From Gaertneriomyces semiglobifer (Eukaryota > Chytridiomycota > Chytridiomycetes > Spizellomycetales > Spizellomycetaceae): 64,000 bases of DNA. Position 1 is the stretch's first letter, and every line of letters starts with the position of its first letter. Below, piece by piece: positions 1 to 10,457 of the stretch. The translations under genes and the position numbers were made by a program. The notes under the pieces are model-generated. The model saw only the letters and a list, made by a program, of their open reading frames with translations. It made no database searches and was not told the DNA's origin. The stretch lies in contig JAHLKF010000025.1 in NCBI GenBank assembly GCA_025558075.1, positions 1 through 64,000 on the forward strand, in the 5' to 3' direction.

Positions 1-2291
1 GATCACTCGTGTCATTCCAAGTTGAGAGCACAACCCGATCAAGTCTGCCGAGGACGGGCATTGGACGTTTGCTTGCTTGCACATTCGCATATGTTCATGT
101 GATACCTGTTGTTGTCTCGTTAGCACGCGATAATACTGAGAGGAACAGCAATCTGAATGACACATGCCTGCCCGAACTCGACTTCAACAGTACCACTGCG
201 TTTGATGCATCTAGCCAGAGCAACAAGGAAGATTCGTTGCTGCTTGCTGGCTTTTACAACAAACTGCACCGAGGGCGACGAGAACATTTCGCTGATTGCA
301 CGGTTGATGACAGAGAGCGTCACGCGCATTCGCTTGGCTGGGTCGTTCGATTGAAGATTTTGCGCATCTTCACTGGTTTCTTTCATGGTCGCCTCTAAAA
401 TTTCGACCCCTCGTCGGCAAATATCCAGTGCTCGTCTTGCATCTCCAGAAACAGCGCCTACTTTTCGAGCGCAATATTCGACTGCATCACTGTCAAAGCA
501 ATTGATCCCTTCCAGGCGGGATTGTACAATTTCAATGAGTTGCTGGTGGGTATATGGAGTAAAGTTTATTCTTGATAGACCTGCCTTCCAGTGATTAGCC
601 AGCGCGGGGCCTTTTAATGGAAAACAGGCGAACTTACCAAGACGACTAGAAACCTTGTTCGTAAGCATGCGTTCCGGCAGATCCATGGTATTAGCAACCG
701 CAATGACAATCAGGCGGCCATGTGGAAGGGTAGGCCAGTTAAAAAAGTTGTAAATGACAGATTGATCTTTCGTCACCAAGAGGTCCAACTCATCCATGAG
801 AACTACTACTGGCTGTCGACTGGGCGACGGCGTGTTGAAGCGCTTCTCAAGCAAATCTCGAGCATGTGCGGCGCTAACCTTGTTTCCCGTAAGGGACTCC
901 CACAAAACAGAATACGCTTGGGCCGGAGTAGTCAGCTTCATGCCATTAATCTCGACAAATTGAAAGGGTGCTATCTCATCTCTCTCTGCGGCTTCGATGA
1001 GGAGTCGCATGACGGCATGTACTGTTGCTGTCTTGCCAGTTCCGGGGACGCCCGAAATGTAGACACAGCATCCAGTGCCTTCTTCAATGGCACTCTCGAC
1101 TTGCCCATAGACGGTGGCAAATTCAATTTCACGGCAGGGCAATGACTCTGGCAAAGCGGCCACGTGCAGTCGCTCTCTTGCACGTTCAAAGTCAGAACGC
1201 GGCGCTTCTCTATCATTGACAACTCGGCCGGGCAGAGGCGTTGCAATCAGCTTGGGTCTTCTGGTAGACCCTAACGGCGTTGTGGGCTGCCTGCTGGTAG
1301 CGCGCCTTTTAGAGGGTGTCCCTCCCGCGGGAGCCCCGCGCAGCTTCCGCTTATTCGGGGTTCGCGTACGCACTTTCCTCTGCTTTGGACTCCCATACTC
1401 TCCATCATTTTCATCCACCTCTTCTTCGTCCTCATCGTCCTCATCACTGATTTCGGTCTCAGATTCACCTCGGTCGCCCGTTTCATCAGGATTGAAGTCA
1501 TCCTCATCGTCATCATCGGAGCTGAGGTTATCTTTCAATAGCTCATCCTCTGAAACGTCATCCTCCAACTGCATGCGACGCTTCTTGACCGCAATCGTTT
1601 CATGTTGGCGACTATGTCGTCGCTTGCGGCTGAGGACTGCTCGAACAACAGTCTTCCCAGCCGTCACCTTGTCATCTTCGCCCACTTTGATATCACGATT
1701 GGAAAGAATATAGTCCCATGACACACGTTCCACTATTCTTCCTTTGCGGTCGTCCCAGCCACGGTGGCAGTAGTATATGTCATCTCCTGCGTTCCCTGCA
1801 CCTCCCGGAAATCGCTGGTCAAAGTCATCCTTGGACACGACTGTGAGTTTTCCACATGCGTACTCGGCCTCTGTAACGTCTGTTTCATTGGAATAGAAGA
1901 TCTCATGTGAATCTGCGTCCACCTTCAAGCGCCGTTTGGACCTCGGCAGAGCTTCCAAGTCTTTGCCAGTGTACAGCCATCGGACTTTGATCTTGGCTTC
2001 GTTCTCTTCATTTTCATAACAGGACACCAATTTTGCCTTGTAAGGCTCGTCGTGGTCGCTGGCCTCTAGTAATAGGCAGTCACCGATTTGGTAGTGTATT
2101 CCATTCTTCTCAAACCCATGGTATTGTTTGACATTAGATATCCCGGATCGTTTTAGTGCTCTAGTCGCACGGCGTGTAGGAGTAATAGGCGTCTCTGCTG
2201 CGAACAATGTGAGGTCGTCAATGTTCTTGTTGATTGGCGACCCGACGAACTGCACTCGGTCGCCATTGCCCACTTGATTGCGTCCACTCAT
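1..2291 (-). CDS. ORC1: Origin recognition complex subunit 1 (3' end missing)
   Basis: Largest ORC subunit: binds replication origins in the nucleus and, with the other ORC proteins and Cdc6, loads the MCM helicase. Exons on the minus strand are 2291-168 and 105 to the window edge, so the C-terminus is missing. The N-terminus has a BAH-type region (about residues 55-200). A very acidic, then basic, linker follows. The AAA+ domain has Walker A GVPGTGKT (about 416) and Walker B VLMDELDLL (about 495). The last exon reads VSHEHMRMC... and matches the winged-helix region of ORC1 (human FQQIYSQHVALC) without a gap only if the 62-nt intron is of the GC-AG type (donor GCATGT at 167, acceptor CAG at 106). 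Start is the ATG at 2291. It is head-to-head with HEL2, with about 400 bp between them. Confidence 0.95.
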
Positions 2292-2699
2292 CGATGTCGA
2301 ATCGACTCCTCCTGCCTTGTTACTCAGATTCCCGCTTCACTTCGACTGCAAATTCCCACTCCATGCCACTCCTGCAGCCCAGCCTCTCCGTCTGTTTCGC
2401 TTGCTGTGATTAGTCGGTCGTCTGTCGTTCGCAGGATCTCGTCGAAATGCGAACGCTTCCACTCGCGTACTTAAATAATGTTATCGATTAGGAGAAGTAT
2501 CGATTTTGGGATTTTGAAGTTCGAAAAGCTTTTCCACATCGAACGGACCCCGCAAAGCATCGCAAGCACCGTATTCTCAGGTCAACGTCGCATTCGTGGG
2601 ATAAAAGGACGATACCACAACTAGGTTGGCTGAAGAACATTTGCTGTGAGCGTGCTGGAAGATATTTGCTGGAAGTTGGTTCGCCGCGTTGTCAACAGG
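2292..2699. promoter_or_regulatory. Shared upstream region of ORC1 and HEL2
   Basis: About 408 bp between two divergent starts, so it must hold both promoters. Two ATCGAT hexamers lie near 2483 and 2499, but no TATA box is clear. In-frame GTG codons upstream of the HEL2 ATG are not taken as starts. Nothing else is recognised. Confidence 0.5.
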
Positions 2700-5045
2700 A
2701 TGTCTCAGAACGCCAACGGAAGTGCCGCCCCGCGGGACCACCGCGCGAAGGGTGGAAAGGGCAAAAAGAAGTTTATTCCATTATCTGAATTTGGATCAAG
2801 CGCCACCTCATCTGCCCGCCCTGAACGCAACCTAGAACCGGCACCAGTACCGCCTGAGGTACCAAAGAACGATGACCAACCGCCGACAAGCGCGGAGGAT
2901 TTGGAGGATGCGAAAGAGGAGCTGTGCTTTATTTGCGCTGATGCCATTACTTGGTATGCCGTTGGTGAATGCAATCATCGCGTGTGTCACTTGTGTTCGC
3001 TGCGACTACGTGCGCTCTATAAGCAAAAGACTTGTGCAATGTGTAAAACTGAACTGGGAGCAATCGTATATACCAAAGATCCGGAAAAGCCGTACTCAGA
3101 ATTCGATCTCAAGTCGCTGCCAGCTCACGACCGGAAGCTCAATATTTACTTTGATGACCCTGAAATTCACGGAGATGTGTTGATCCTACTTCGGTTCAAC
3201 TGCCCGGACCCTGCGTGTGATGTTGCTTGCAATGGCGGATGGAAGGAGCTCAAGGATCACGTTAAGAAAGCTCATGGCATGCAAATGTGTGATCTGTGCA
3301 CGCGACATAAAAAACTCTTCACCCATGAGCATACCTTGTATACGCCTGCGTCTTTGGAGCGTCATAAAAAGAGTGGAGATCCGGATGATCCTTCTTTCAA
3401 AGGACATCCGCAATGCGGTTTCTGTCGGACCTACTTCTATGGACATGATGAGTTATATGAGCACTGCCGTGAGAAACACGAACAATGTTTCCTGTGTCAA
3501 CAAAACGGTATCCGGAATCAATATTTTAACAACTACGCCGAGTTGGAAAAGCATTTCCACACTGACCACTTCCCGTGTATGCATCCGGACTGTCTGGAAC
3601 AAAAGTTTGTCGTGTTTAGTTCGGACATTGACTTGAAAGGACACGAACTAGAGGTGCACGGCGATGCTAAGCTGCGCGCTAGAGGCCAGCAACTGGATTT
3701 GGCATTTACATATGCTGGAGGAGCTAATAGAGAAAGGGAGGGCGCTAGATCTGCTGGGAGACGTGGAGGGAACAGGTCGCGGCCAGCAACACCGCAGTCG
3801 TCGACTTCTGCTCCCATCAATGGGTCCGGGGCAATGACAGTTGTGAGTCATCAGGAAGAACAGACGCGGCGCCTGCGACCACCGCCCGGTTTTGGTGCGC
3901 AATTGTCTGATGGGCGAACGTCATCAGAAACCGGTGGACTTGCTTCCGAGGCGCCAGTCAATCCTACTGCTTCTACACCCACTGATCCTGAAATCATGCA
4001 GCGCATGCAGCATCTCTTTAACAGCGATGTGAGCAAACTGACAGAGTTCAAGTCGCTGACTCAGTCATATAGGAATGATTTAATATCAGCAGATGAGCTT
4101 GTTAAGTCATTCATGCAATTGGCTTTGAGCGCGAAAACCAGCCGGCCTGCCAAAGAGACCGAAAGCGAAGCCGGAATATTGTGGCGCAAGCTCGCCGATA
4201 CGGTTCCTGGGGCGACAACGTTGAGCAATAGTGGTGGACGGAACGGAAGTGCCTTACCATCTTCTGAGAACAAGAAGCGTAATGAGATGCTACGAGCTTG
4301 GAATGACTGGAAAGTCCGTAACAGCGATTTTCCAGCTCCGAAAAAGTCGACGCCATCATACGCGAGCGCATCTGCATCGAGTGGTCCGTCGGGCGGTTCT
4401 AACTCTGGGAATAACGGATCTCGTGTACTAGTGATTAAAAATAATGCTAGCAGGCAACGATTTGGACGTGGTGGATGGGGATCGGGCGTGGGTCGATCCA
4501 TGTCAAATGCTAGTCGGGAAACAGTTTGGGAACAAGTGGCCAATAACATGGACGGACGGGGTCCCGCAAACGGACGAAGTGTGAGCGCTTCTGAGGACAC
4601 TGAAAAAGCTTTGCCGATAAAGTTTGCGGACGTAGTCGAAGCGCCAAGAGCAGCGCAAGCGTCCGTATCTGATTTCCCAGGATTGGGAAGCTCGACAAGA
4701 CCAACTGCTGGAACATCTTCCACAACTCCGACACAGGCAACCACCAGTTACCGTGCGACTGTACAGTCTTCCGCAACTCCAACTCAGGCAACCACGAGTT
4801 ACCGTGCGACCGTACAGTCTTCCGGAAAACCAAGTGGGCGCACCGTTGTGAACAAAGAAGAATTCCCTGGCTTGCCCAGTAGGCCACCGCCTCCTCCCAT
4901 GAACCGAGCAATTAACGGCAGAATTGGCACTGGTGCCTCATCATCAGGGTGGGGCAACAAAGCAAGCCCTGGTAGTCCAGCTTCCAGCACGGAAGATAAA
5001 AAAGGGAAGAAAGGGAAGCAGGTCTTAATGCATTTTGGACGATGA
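2700..5045 (+). CDS. HEL2: RING/C2H2 E3 ubiquitin ligase, Hel2/ZNF598 family
   Basis: E3 ligase that senses collided ribosomes and ubiquitinates small-subunit proteins to start ribosome-associated quality control. Single exon, 781 residues from the ATG at 2700; the frame is open upstream only through a GTG. The RING finger starts at about residue 76 (CFICADAITW, then CNHRVCHLC and CAMC). It is followed by the family's run of C2H2-like fingers (about 170-330), ending near HELEVHGD. The C-terminal half is low-complexity (Ser, Gly, Thr, Arg). It carries two short DFPGLG/EFPGLP motifs, as in ZNF598/Hel2 tails, with a 17-residue tandem duplication between them. Length and domain order fit the family well. 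Confidence 0.92.
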   Translation: MSQNANGSAAPRDHRAKGGKGKKKFIPLSEFGSSATSSARPERNLEPAPVPPEVPKNDDQPPTSAEDLEDAKEELCFICADAITWYAVGECNHRVCHLCSLRLRALYKQKTCAMCKTELGAIVYTKDPEKPYSEFDLKSLPAHDRKLNIYFDDPEIHGDVLILLRFNCPDPACDVACNGGWKELKDHVKKAHGMQMCDLCTRHKKLFTHEHTLYTPASLERHKKSGDPDDPSFKGHPQCGFCRTYFYGHDELYEHCREKHEQCFLCQQNGIRNQYFNNYAELEKHFHTDHFPCMHPDCLEQKFVVFSSDIDLKGHELEVHGDAKLRARGQQLDLAFTYAGGANREREGARSAGRRGGNRSRPATPQSSTSAPINGSGAMTVVSHQEEQTRRLRPPPGFGAQLSDGRTSSETGGLASEAPVNPTASTPTDPEIMQRMQHLFNSDVSKLTEFKSLTQSYRNDLISADELVKSFMQLALSAKTSRPAKETESEAGILWRKLADTVPGATTLSNSGGRNGSALPSSENKKRNEMLRAWNDWKVRNSDFPAPKKSTPSYASASASSGPSGGSNSGNNGSRVLVIKNNASRQRFGRGGWGSGVGRSMSNASRETVWEQVANNMDGRGPANGRSVSASEDTEKALPIKFADVVEAPRAAQASVSDFPGLGSSTRPTAGTSSTTPTQATTSYRATVQSSATPTQATTSYRATVQSSGKPSGRTVVNKEEFPGLPSRPPPPPMNRAINGRIGTGASSSGWGNKASPGSPASSTEDKKGKKGKQVLMHFGR
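4721..4822 (+). repeat. Two 51-bp in-frame repeats inside HEL2
   Basis: Two nearly identical 51-bp units encode TPTQATTSYRATVQSS plus one spacer residue, twice. They differ at a few, mostly silent, positions. They sit in the disordered tail between two DFPGL-like motifs. Confidence 0.85.
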
Positions 5046-5190
5046 TGCCGGCATCTGTTGAACTTTGTAACCTTGCACCTGGAGTGCGTTATGAATAAGA
5101 TTAACATGGACACGCGATGGACAAGTCACCGTCGAAGGTTGGCCAGCAATGCATAGTAACCCTGCATAGAATTCCAAAAAGCGGCTATTT

Positions 5191-6541
5191 CTACTTGAAC
5201 AGTTTCTTGATAGACATATTTTGCTCCGAGTCCTTTTTCAGTACCTGATGAATATACGTTAATGACACAACCCAGGTTACGCAGAAAAACTAAATCGGCA
5301 ATGAAAACTACCTTTGAAACGGCCATCTCAAAGTCCTCCTGTGTCACATGTACTCTCCGTTCCCTCAATGCATACATGCCTGCTTCCGTGCAAATACCCT
5401 TGACCTCGGCTCCACTCGCACCACCTGTTTTCTCCGCAATCTTTCGCAGGTTTATTCCTCGCGTCAAATTCATCTTTCGACTGTGAATCTTCAAGATATC
5501 TGTGCGCGCATCTTCGTTCGGTGGCGGGAACTCGATTTTCCTATCAATACGACCCGGTCTAAGCAGGGCCGGATCAAGGATATCGATACGGTTGGTGGCC
5601 ATAATGACCTTGATGTCTTGCGTTGCCTCGAAACCATCCAGTTGGTTGAGCAGCTCAAGCATGGTACGTTGGACTTCGGAGTCACCTCCACCAGAACCGG
5701 ATTCAATACGGGAAGAACCAATTGAATCGATTTCGTCCATGAAAATGATTGATGGGGCGTGTTCACGAGCCATGACGAACAGCTCTCGCACCATCCGAGA
5801 ACCCTCACCAATGTATTTCTGTACCAGCTCGGAACCAGAAACACGAATGAAGCGGCAATCTGTGTGATGTGCGACTGCACGCGCAAGAAGCGTCTTTCCG
5901 GTACCAGGAGGTCCATAGAGAAGCACACCTTTGGGTTGCGCAATACCCAAAGCATCAAACAATTCGGGATGCTTCACGGGCAGTTCAATCACTTCTTTAA
6001 TTTCCTTAATTTGATTCGTCAGACCCCCGATCATCTCATACGTTGAGTCTGGAACTTTTTCGACCATCATCAGACTGACGAGCGGATCCACCTTATTCGG
6101 TAAAACTTTGTGTAGTTGATAGTTGTCATGTCGTAATGCCACCCGGACTGTCGGTGTGAGTTGTGCAATGTCGATGGTTGGGTGAATGTCGACGACATAT
6201 TTCCCTTCAGGGTTCACTTTGACAAGTACTTTGTTCTTTCCCATAAGCTTCACTACTTCTCCGACGTACGAACCAGGCTCCTGCAGCAGCTGCAGTTCTT
6301 CTCGCAATAAGCGAACTTTTGAGTTCAGTTGATTACGCTGAGCTTCAAGACGTCTCAGATTCTGCGTCATGGCCGACGCTTTCGTCTCTAATTCCTAGGT
6401 GACGGAATGCGCGATTTTTACAATCAAAATACTGCCAAGTCGTTCATGCTTGACTAAAGCACCGATCCGCTCTCTTACCTCAATTTTGTTTTTATAATAG
6501 GACTTGATGCCCTCGGAGCCTGTTCCTATGCTGACCACCAT
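5191..6541 (-). CDS. RPT6: 26S proteasome regulatory ATPase Rpt6 (PSMC5)
   Basis: One of the six AAA+ ATPases of the 19S base that unfold substrates and open the 20S gate. Three exons (6541-6479, 6394-5312, 5244-5191) with introns of 84 and 67 nt give 399 residues, against about 405 in yeast and man. Exon 1 supplies the start [19 protein letters not shown], matching the family's GIKPYF block. The coiled coil [10 protein letters not shown] and the OB segment [12 protein letters not shown] follow. AAA motifs are GPPGTGKT (about 182) and IIFMDEID (about 236). The last small exon restores the conserved end [12 protein letters not shown]; read without splicing, the frame runs into an unrelated tail. 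Confidence 0.96.
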
Positions 6542-7564
6542 CGTTGCTGGTGTGTCGCCGACGCGTTGTGATCTCGTAGAGTTGTGGGCCTGCAATACGT
6601 CAATGCCTTTTGTTGAACTTCTAACTATCCCAGTCCAAGCCGTCCCTCTCCTACAAACAATGCCGTTGCCTTCCCCTTCAAGACCCAGGAGCGATGGTTC
6701 GCAATAATGGTTACGGTGCAAGTTGCAAAGACGTGGAGTGTTCCAAAGATCACCTCGCTCCTCCGCGCGATTAGACACTCCTCGTGGGGTTAGGGCCAGG
6801 GTACAAGCCACTTGCACGTGACCGCACACCTGGTATATAAGGCCGTCTTTGGATTTTTCAGTTCCCAGATTCACACCTGTGGGAGGGCAAGACGTATATT
6901 CTTGAGCTACATATACAGATGACAACAGATTGTGGTGAACGGCAGTCTGCTAGACAGCCTTGGGCATCCGCCTGCTCATCCCGGTGACTGACTTCATTGC
7001 AAGGATAGACACGAGACGGGCGCATGCTATTGTCTGTCTTGACAACTGGACATTCGCACAGCATTCGAAAGTGATGAACCGATTACTCAACTCAGCTCAC
7101 CTCGACGCCCTGCAATAACATATTGCATTCGGCAGTGAGATAAAATAAGAGTTCTGAAACGAATGGCTGGCGAATGGAAAATCATGGCTCTGTAAACGGC
7201 CCTTATGTCTTTTGATGGGCGCCACGTCATGGCTGTAAACCTTGACTGCTCCGTGCAATTCCAACATTGGAGGAACCCAATGTTCGGTACGAGTTCCATC
7301 TCCATTATTTCATTATGAATGAAGCGCCAACCTCCCTTTGTCTTGCGAGGGTTTTCCTGTCTTGGAAGTTGTTGTTGTATGCATTGCATATCACGTGACC
7401 AGCCGTTATCGATGATGCATTGGCCTATCGATCAACAAGTACGTTGCTGTCACAGCCCAACAGAGTTCAATTCCCGTTCGCAAACTACAACATGTACATG
7501 AAGCCAAATTCTCATACAGATATGAAACTTGGGAAGGAAGAAGCACGCTACGCTCCTACCCCAT
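6542..7564. other. 1-kb gene-free stretch upstream of RPT6
   Basis: No convincing coding region on either strand; the short ORFs here have no recognisable features. It contains a plus-strand TATATAA (6834-6840). Two CACGTG E-boxes, both followed by ACC, lie at 6815-6820 and 7392-7397; the second is a full TCACGTGA, the Cbf1/bHLH type. Two ATCGAT hexamers lie near 7410-7430. Part of it must be the RPT6 promoter. Confidence 0.5.
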
Positions 7565-8617
7565 TCAGTCCCAGACGCCGTATCCTTGCGCAGCCCAAGA
7601 TGATGAAGAGTCGGAGGGGGTAGCCGAAGTAGCGGTGGTTGAGGACGAGCTGGGAACATCCCCAACCTTCAACTGCTGAAGAGTTCGCTCTCGTTGTATT
7701 TGCTTGTCTTTTTCAACTTGTGCTTTTAACCAAGCGTTTTCCTGCTCCTTGCGATGAGTGCGCAACCGCGCCTCTTGAGCGTCGAGTTGAGCCTGTTTCT
7801 CTGCCTTCACACGCTCGGCTTTACGCAGATTTTCACGCTGCTTCTTTGTTAGTTTTGAAGGATCGACGGCTGCAATGGCGGACGGTGGCGGGACAGGTTT
7901 GGATTGTTTTTCTAGGCGAATATTCAGAAATGCCACAAGCCGACCGTCAACAAGTAGATTCCAACACTTACTGGGTTTGGTTTGCACGCTGACCATCTGC
8001 CAGCCATCCTCAACATCTGCGGAAGACATTGCCGGAAGAGGTTTGATCTGCAACACTCGTGCCATTGAACCATCACCGTCGCCGTCAATATCCATATCGG
8101 GCGAGCCCAACGACTCGGAAGCAGAGGCAGATGAATCGCCATTGGTTGGCGTCGGAGTCGATTCGCGTGTTGATGAAGGCCCGGCGAACTCTGCTTCAAT
8201 CGCAACAGAGTCGGACAACCTTTCAGCTTCGGCTGCCGATACGTCTACCAGATCTGTACTCGGACCCGACGACTGTAGGTTCGGCGTAGCACCAGACTCG
8301 GCCGGTCCGGTCTCTCCAACAGGAACTTGCGTTTGGGTTTTGCTCTTCTTCTTTTTGTTCTTTCGTTTTTTCGCCGAAGATCCGGCATCCACGGCAGGTC
8401 CTGTTTTGTTCTCTCCCGCTACATGTGTAGATGGCTCCTGCGGTGTAGATTTGGTATCTTTCTCTATCGATTTTTTAGATTTCTTCGATGTAGGCTGGGT
8501 ATTTGTATTGGATTGTGATTGCTCAGTGCCATCAGTGCTGGACGTCGACAGGGGAGCCAAGGGAGTGAAGAAGAATGCGGCGAATACGAACAGGACCACA
8601 AGCATCATGAGGCTCAT
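7565..8617 (-). CDS. Unrecognised single-pass membrane protein with charged coiled coil
   Basis: Not assigned to a known family. The N-terminus (MSLMMLVVLFVFAAFFF) is a signal anchor or signal peptide. About 190 residues of Ser/Thr/Lys-rich, low-complexity sequence follow, then a short block EDGWQMVSVQTK. Next comes a Lys/Arg/Glu-rich helix (about 225-300; LTKKQRENLRKAERVKAEK) typical of coiled coils, and the end is SSWAAQGYGVWD. A 60-nt GTAAGT...CTAG intron (7971-7912) is likely: removing it joins TKP to KKQSKP and gives 330 residues. It has no stop, so retention would add 20 residues. The layout resembles an ER-anchored protein with a cytosolic helical tail; function unknown. Confidence 0.7.
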   Translation of the reverse strand: MSLMMLVVLFVFAAFFFTPLAPLSTSSTDGTEQSQSNTNTQPTSKKSKKSIEKDTKSTPQEPSTHVAGENKTGPAVDAGSSAKKRKNKKKKSKTQTQVPVGETGPAESGATPNLQSSGPSTDLVDVSAAEAERLSDSVAIEAEFAGPSSTRESTPTPTNGDSSASASESLGSPDMDIDGDGDGSMARVLQIKPLPAMSSADVEDGWQMVSVQTKPSKCWNLLVDGRLVAFLNIRLEKQSKPVPPPSAIAAVDPSKLTKKQRENLRKAERVKAEKQAQLDAQEARLRTHRKEQENAWLKAQVEKDKQIQRERTLQQLKVGDVPSSSSTTATSATPSDSSSSWAAQGYGVWD

Positions 8618-9174
8618 CTTGAGTTATATGCTGCCGGATACGTGACTAAATTGAATTCACTGCAGCGAGCGAACGTTGTGTGTCTTTTTGTCTGTGCAAC
8701 CGGCGCAGTTTGTCGTCGATGCTCACCCACCAGCGACACTAGCTTCAATACGGAGCGTTTACAGATTCCGGGGTGCGTCCCAGGCGCTTGAACCCTTGCA
8801 CGACAACGTCTTGTACTTGCCGTTTTGGTCTTTGGAAGTCGGGCATCTGCTCTGCACGTTCAGAGCGGTTTCCCACCTTCCACTGACAAACGCCTGGCAC
8901 AGTCATGCTATTGGTGGCACAGCCATATATGAACCAAACTGGCATTCCAAGCCTTGAAAGGTAGGCCAGTCGAACGATCCAACTATACGGAGACGACAAG
9001 GTACTTGCTGAGAGAGGCGGATGTCTATGTTCGCTTGTATATATACCATGCTCATGTCGGTTTGTTCCAGCTTGTCACCACGCGAAGCTGCTCGGTCTGA
9101 AAACTTGACGGATCTGCTGGCCAAGTGGTTCACCTGTGCATCGTAATCGAGGGGAAAAAAGAGTTCACCTGCAA
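8618..9174. promoter_or_regulatory. Shared upstream region with TATA element for NIT2
   Basis: 557 bp between two divergent genes. A TATATATA run near 9038-9046 lies about 130 bp before the NIT2 ATG and could be its TATA box. No other element is recognised. Confidence 0.4.
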
Positions 9175-10240
9175 ATGGCAAGCCGCTCATTCAAGCTCGC
9201 TCTTGTGCAGCTGGCGGTTACCGCTAGCAAAGAAGCCAACCTGTCCAATGCGCGCCAGAAGGTGACAGAGGCAGCTAGAAAGGGTGCAAATGTTGTCGTC
9301 CTTCCAGGTAGGTGCAATCAAGCGACCGCCATCATCAACACTTTGCTTAAGCTTACCGTTGTTCCACCATTTACAGAATGCTTTAACTCTCCGTACGGAA
9401 CTGAACATTTTCCAAAGTATGCCGAGCCATTAGACAATGGTCCGTCAACTAGTGCGTTGTCTAAAATGGCAAAAGAGGCTGGAGTGTACCTGGTTGGAGG
9501 GTCTATCCCTGAACTATCAGGTGATAGCAAGTATTTCAACACTTGCACGGTGTGGTCACCGACAGGGAACCGTCTAGCTGTGCACCGGAAAGTAAGTCGT
9601 GCCGGCACAAAAGATCGGCCAAAAATCATCAAAAACATTGTTAACCGACCACATTCCATTTGCAAATAATCAGGTACACCTCTTCGATATTGACGTGCCT
9701 GGAAAGATTCGCTTTCAAGAGTCAGAAGTTTTGCATCCTGGCTCAACAATGACGCATTTCCAGACCGAATGGGGCAAGATCGGTGTAGGCATTTGCTACG
9801 ATATCCGATTTCCGGAGCTTGCCATGATAGCTGCGCGAAAGGGCTGCATTGCAATGCTTTACCCAGGCGCGTTTAATATGACCACCGGACCATTGCATGT
9901 AAGGCATCAGAAAATGTCAAGGTCCGCCGGCCTGTGGCTGAAGAGAAAAACTAATGTTCTTCTGCTTTAGTGGGAGCTGTTACAAAGGGCACGCGCTGTA
10001 GACAACCAGATCTATGTTGCGGCATGCTCGCCGGCACGCGATACCGGTGCTGGATATACGGCTTGGGGCCACTCGACGGTGGTCGATCCGCAGGGCATTG
10101 TTTTAGCAACGACGGAGGAGAAGGAAGATATCGTGTACGCTGACATTCAATTGGATCGCATTGCAGAGACGCGGCAACACATTCCTGTGACGACTCAGCG
10201 GCGATTCGATGTTTATCCGGATGTCAGTGCAAGTCAGTAG
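9175..10240 (+). CDS. NIT2: Omega-amidase / nitrilase-superfamily hydrolase Nit2
   Basis: Hydrolyses alpha-ketoglutaramate and related omega-amides, products of glutamine transamination. Four exons (9175-9307, 9377-9591, 9674-9898, 9971-10240) give 280 residues, like human NIT2 (276). The catalytic triad is visible: Glu in [13 protein letters not shown] (joined across intron 1), Lys in HRKVHLFDID (across intron 2) and Cys in [12 protein letters not shown]. Further family blocks are [11 protein letters not shown] and [17 protein letters not shown]. The start is the first ATG giving [15 protein letters not shown], the usual beginning of the fold. No targeting peptide is seen, so cytosolic location is likely. 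Confidence 0.95.
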
Positions 10241-10457
10241 ACGCTGAAAACCATATTCTGGCCTGTAAGAAATCTTTATTGTAGTTATACAGCACGGGCC
10301 ACGCAGTACATTCACCGGACGACCCTTAACCTATTTGCAAGGTGCATCACATACATTTCATCGCACCACGAGGCCCACACAACTGTAATATATGTATTCA
10401 CGTTTCATGCAATGCAAGCACAACGTGCTAATAATGCCGTGTCAGAAAAATCTTTGT

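Noticed and set aside
1114..1713. 199-codon plus ORF with poly-Ser inside ORC1
   Set aside because: Antisense of the acidic ORC1 linker; Ser runs are complements of Asp/Glu codons.
4061..4744. 227-codon antisense ORF in HEL2
   Set aside because: Shadow of the Ser/Gly/Arg-rich HEL2 tail on the opposite strand.
6395..6925. 176-codon minus ORF next to RPT6
   Set aside because: Only its 21-codon internal piece (6541-6479) is RPT6 exon 1; the rest runs through the intron and promoter.
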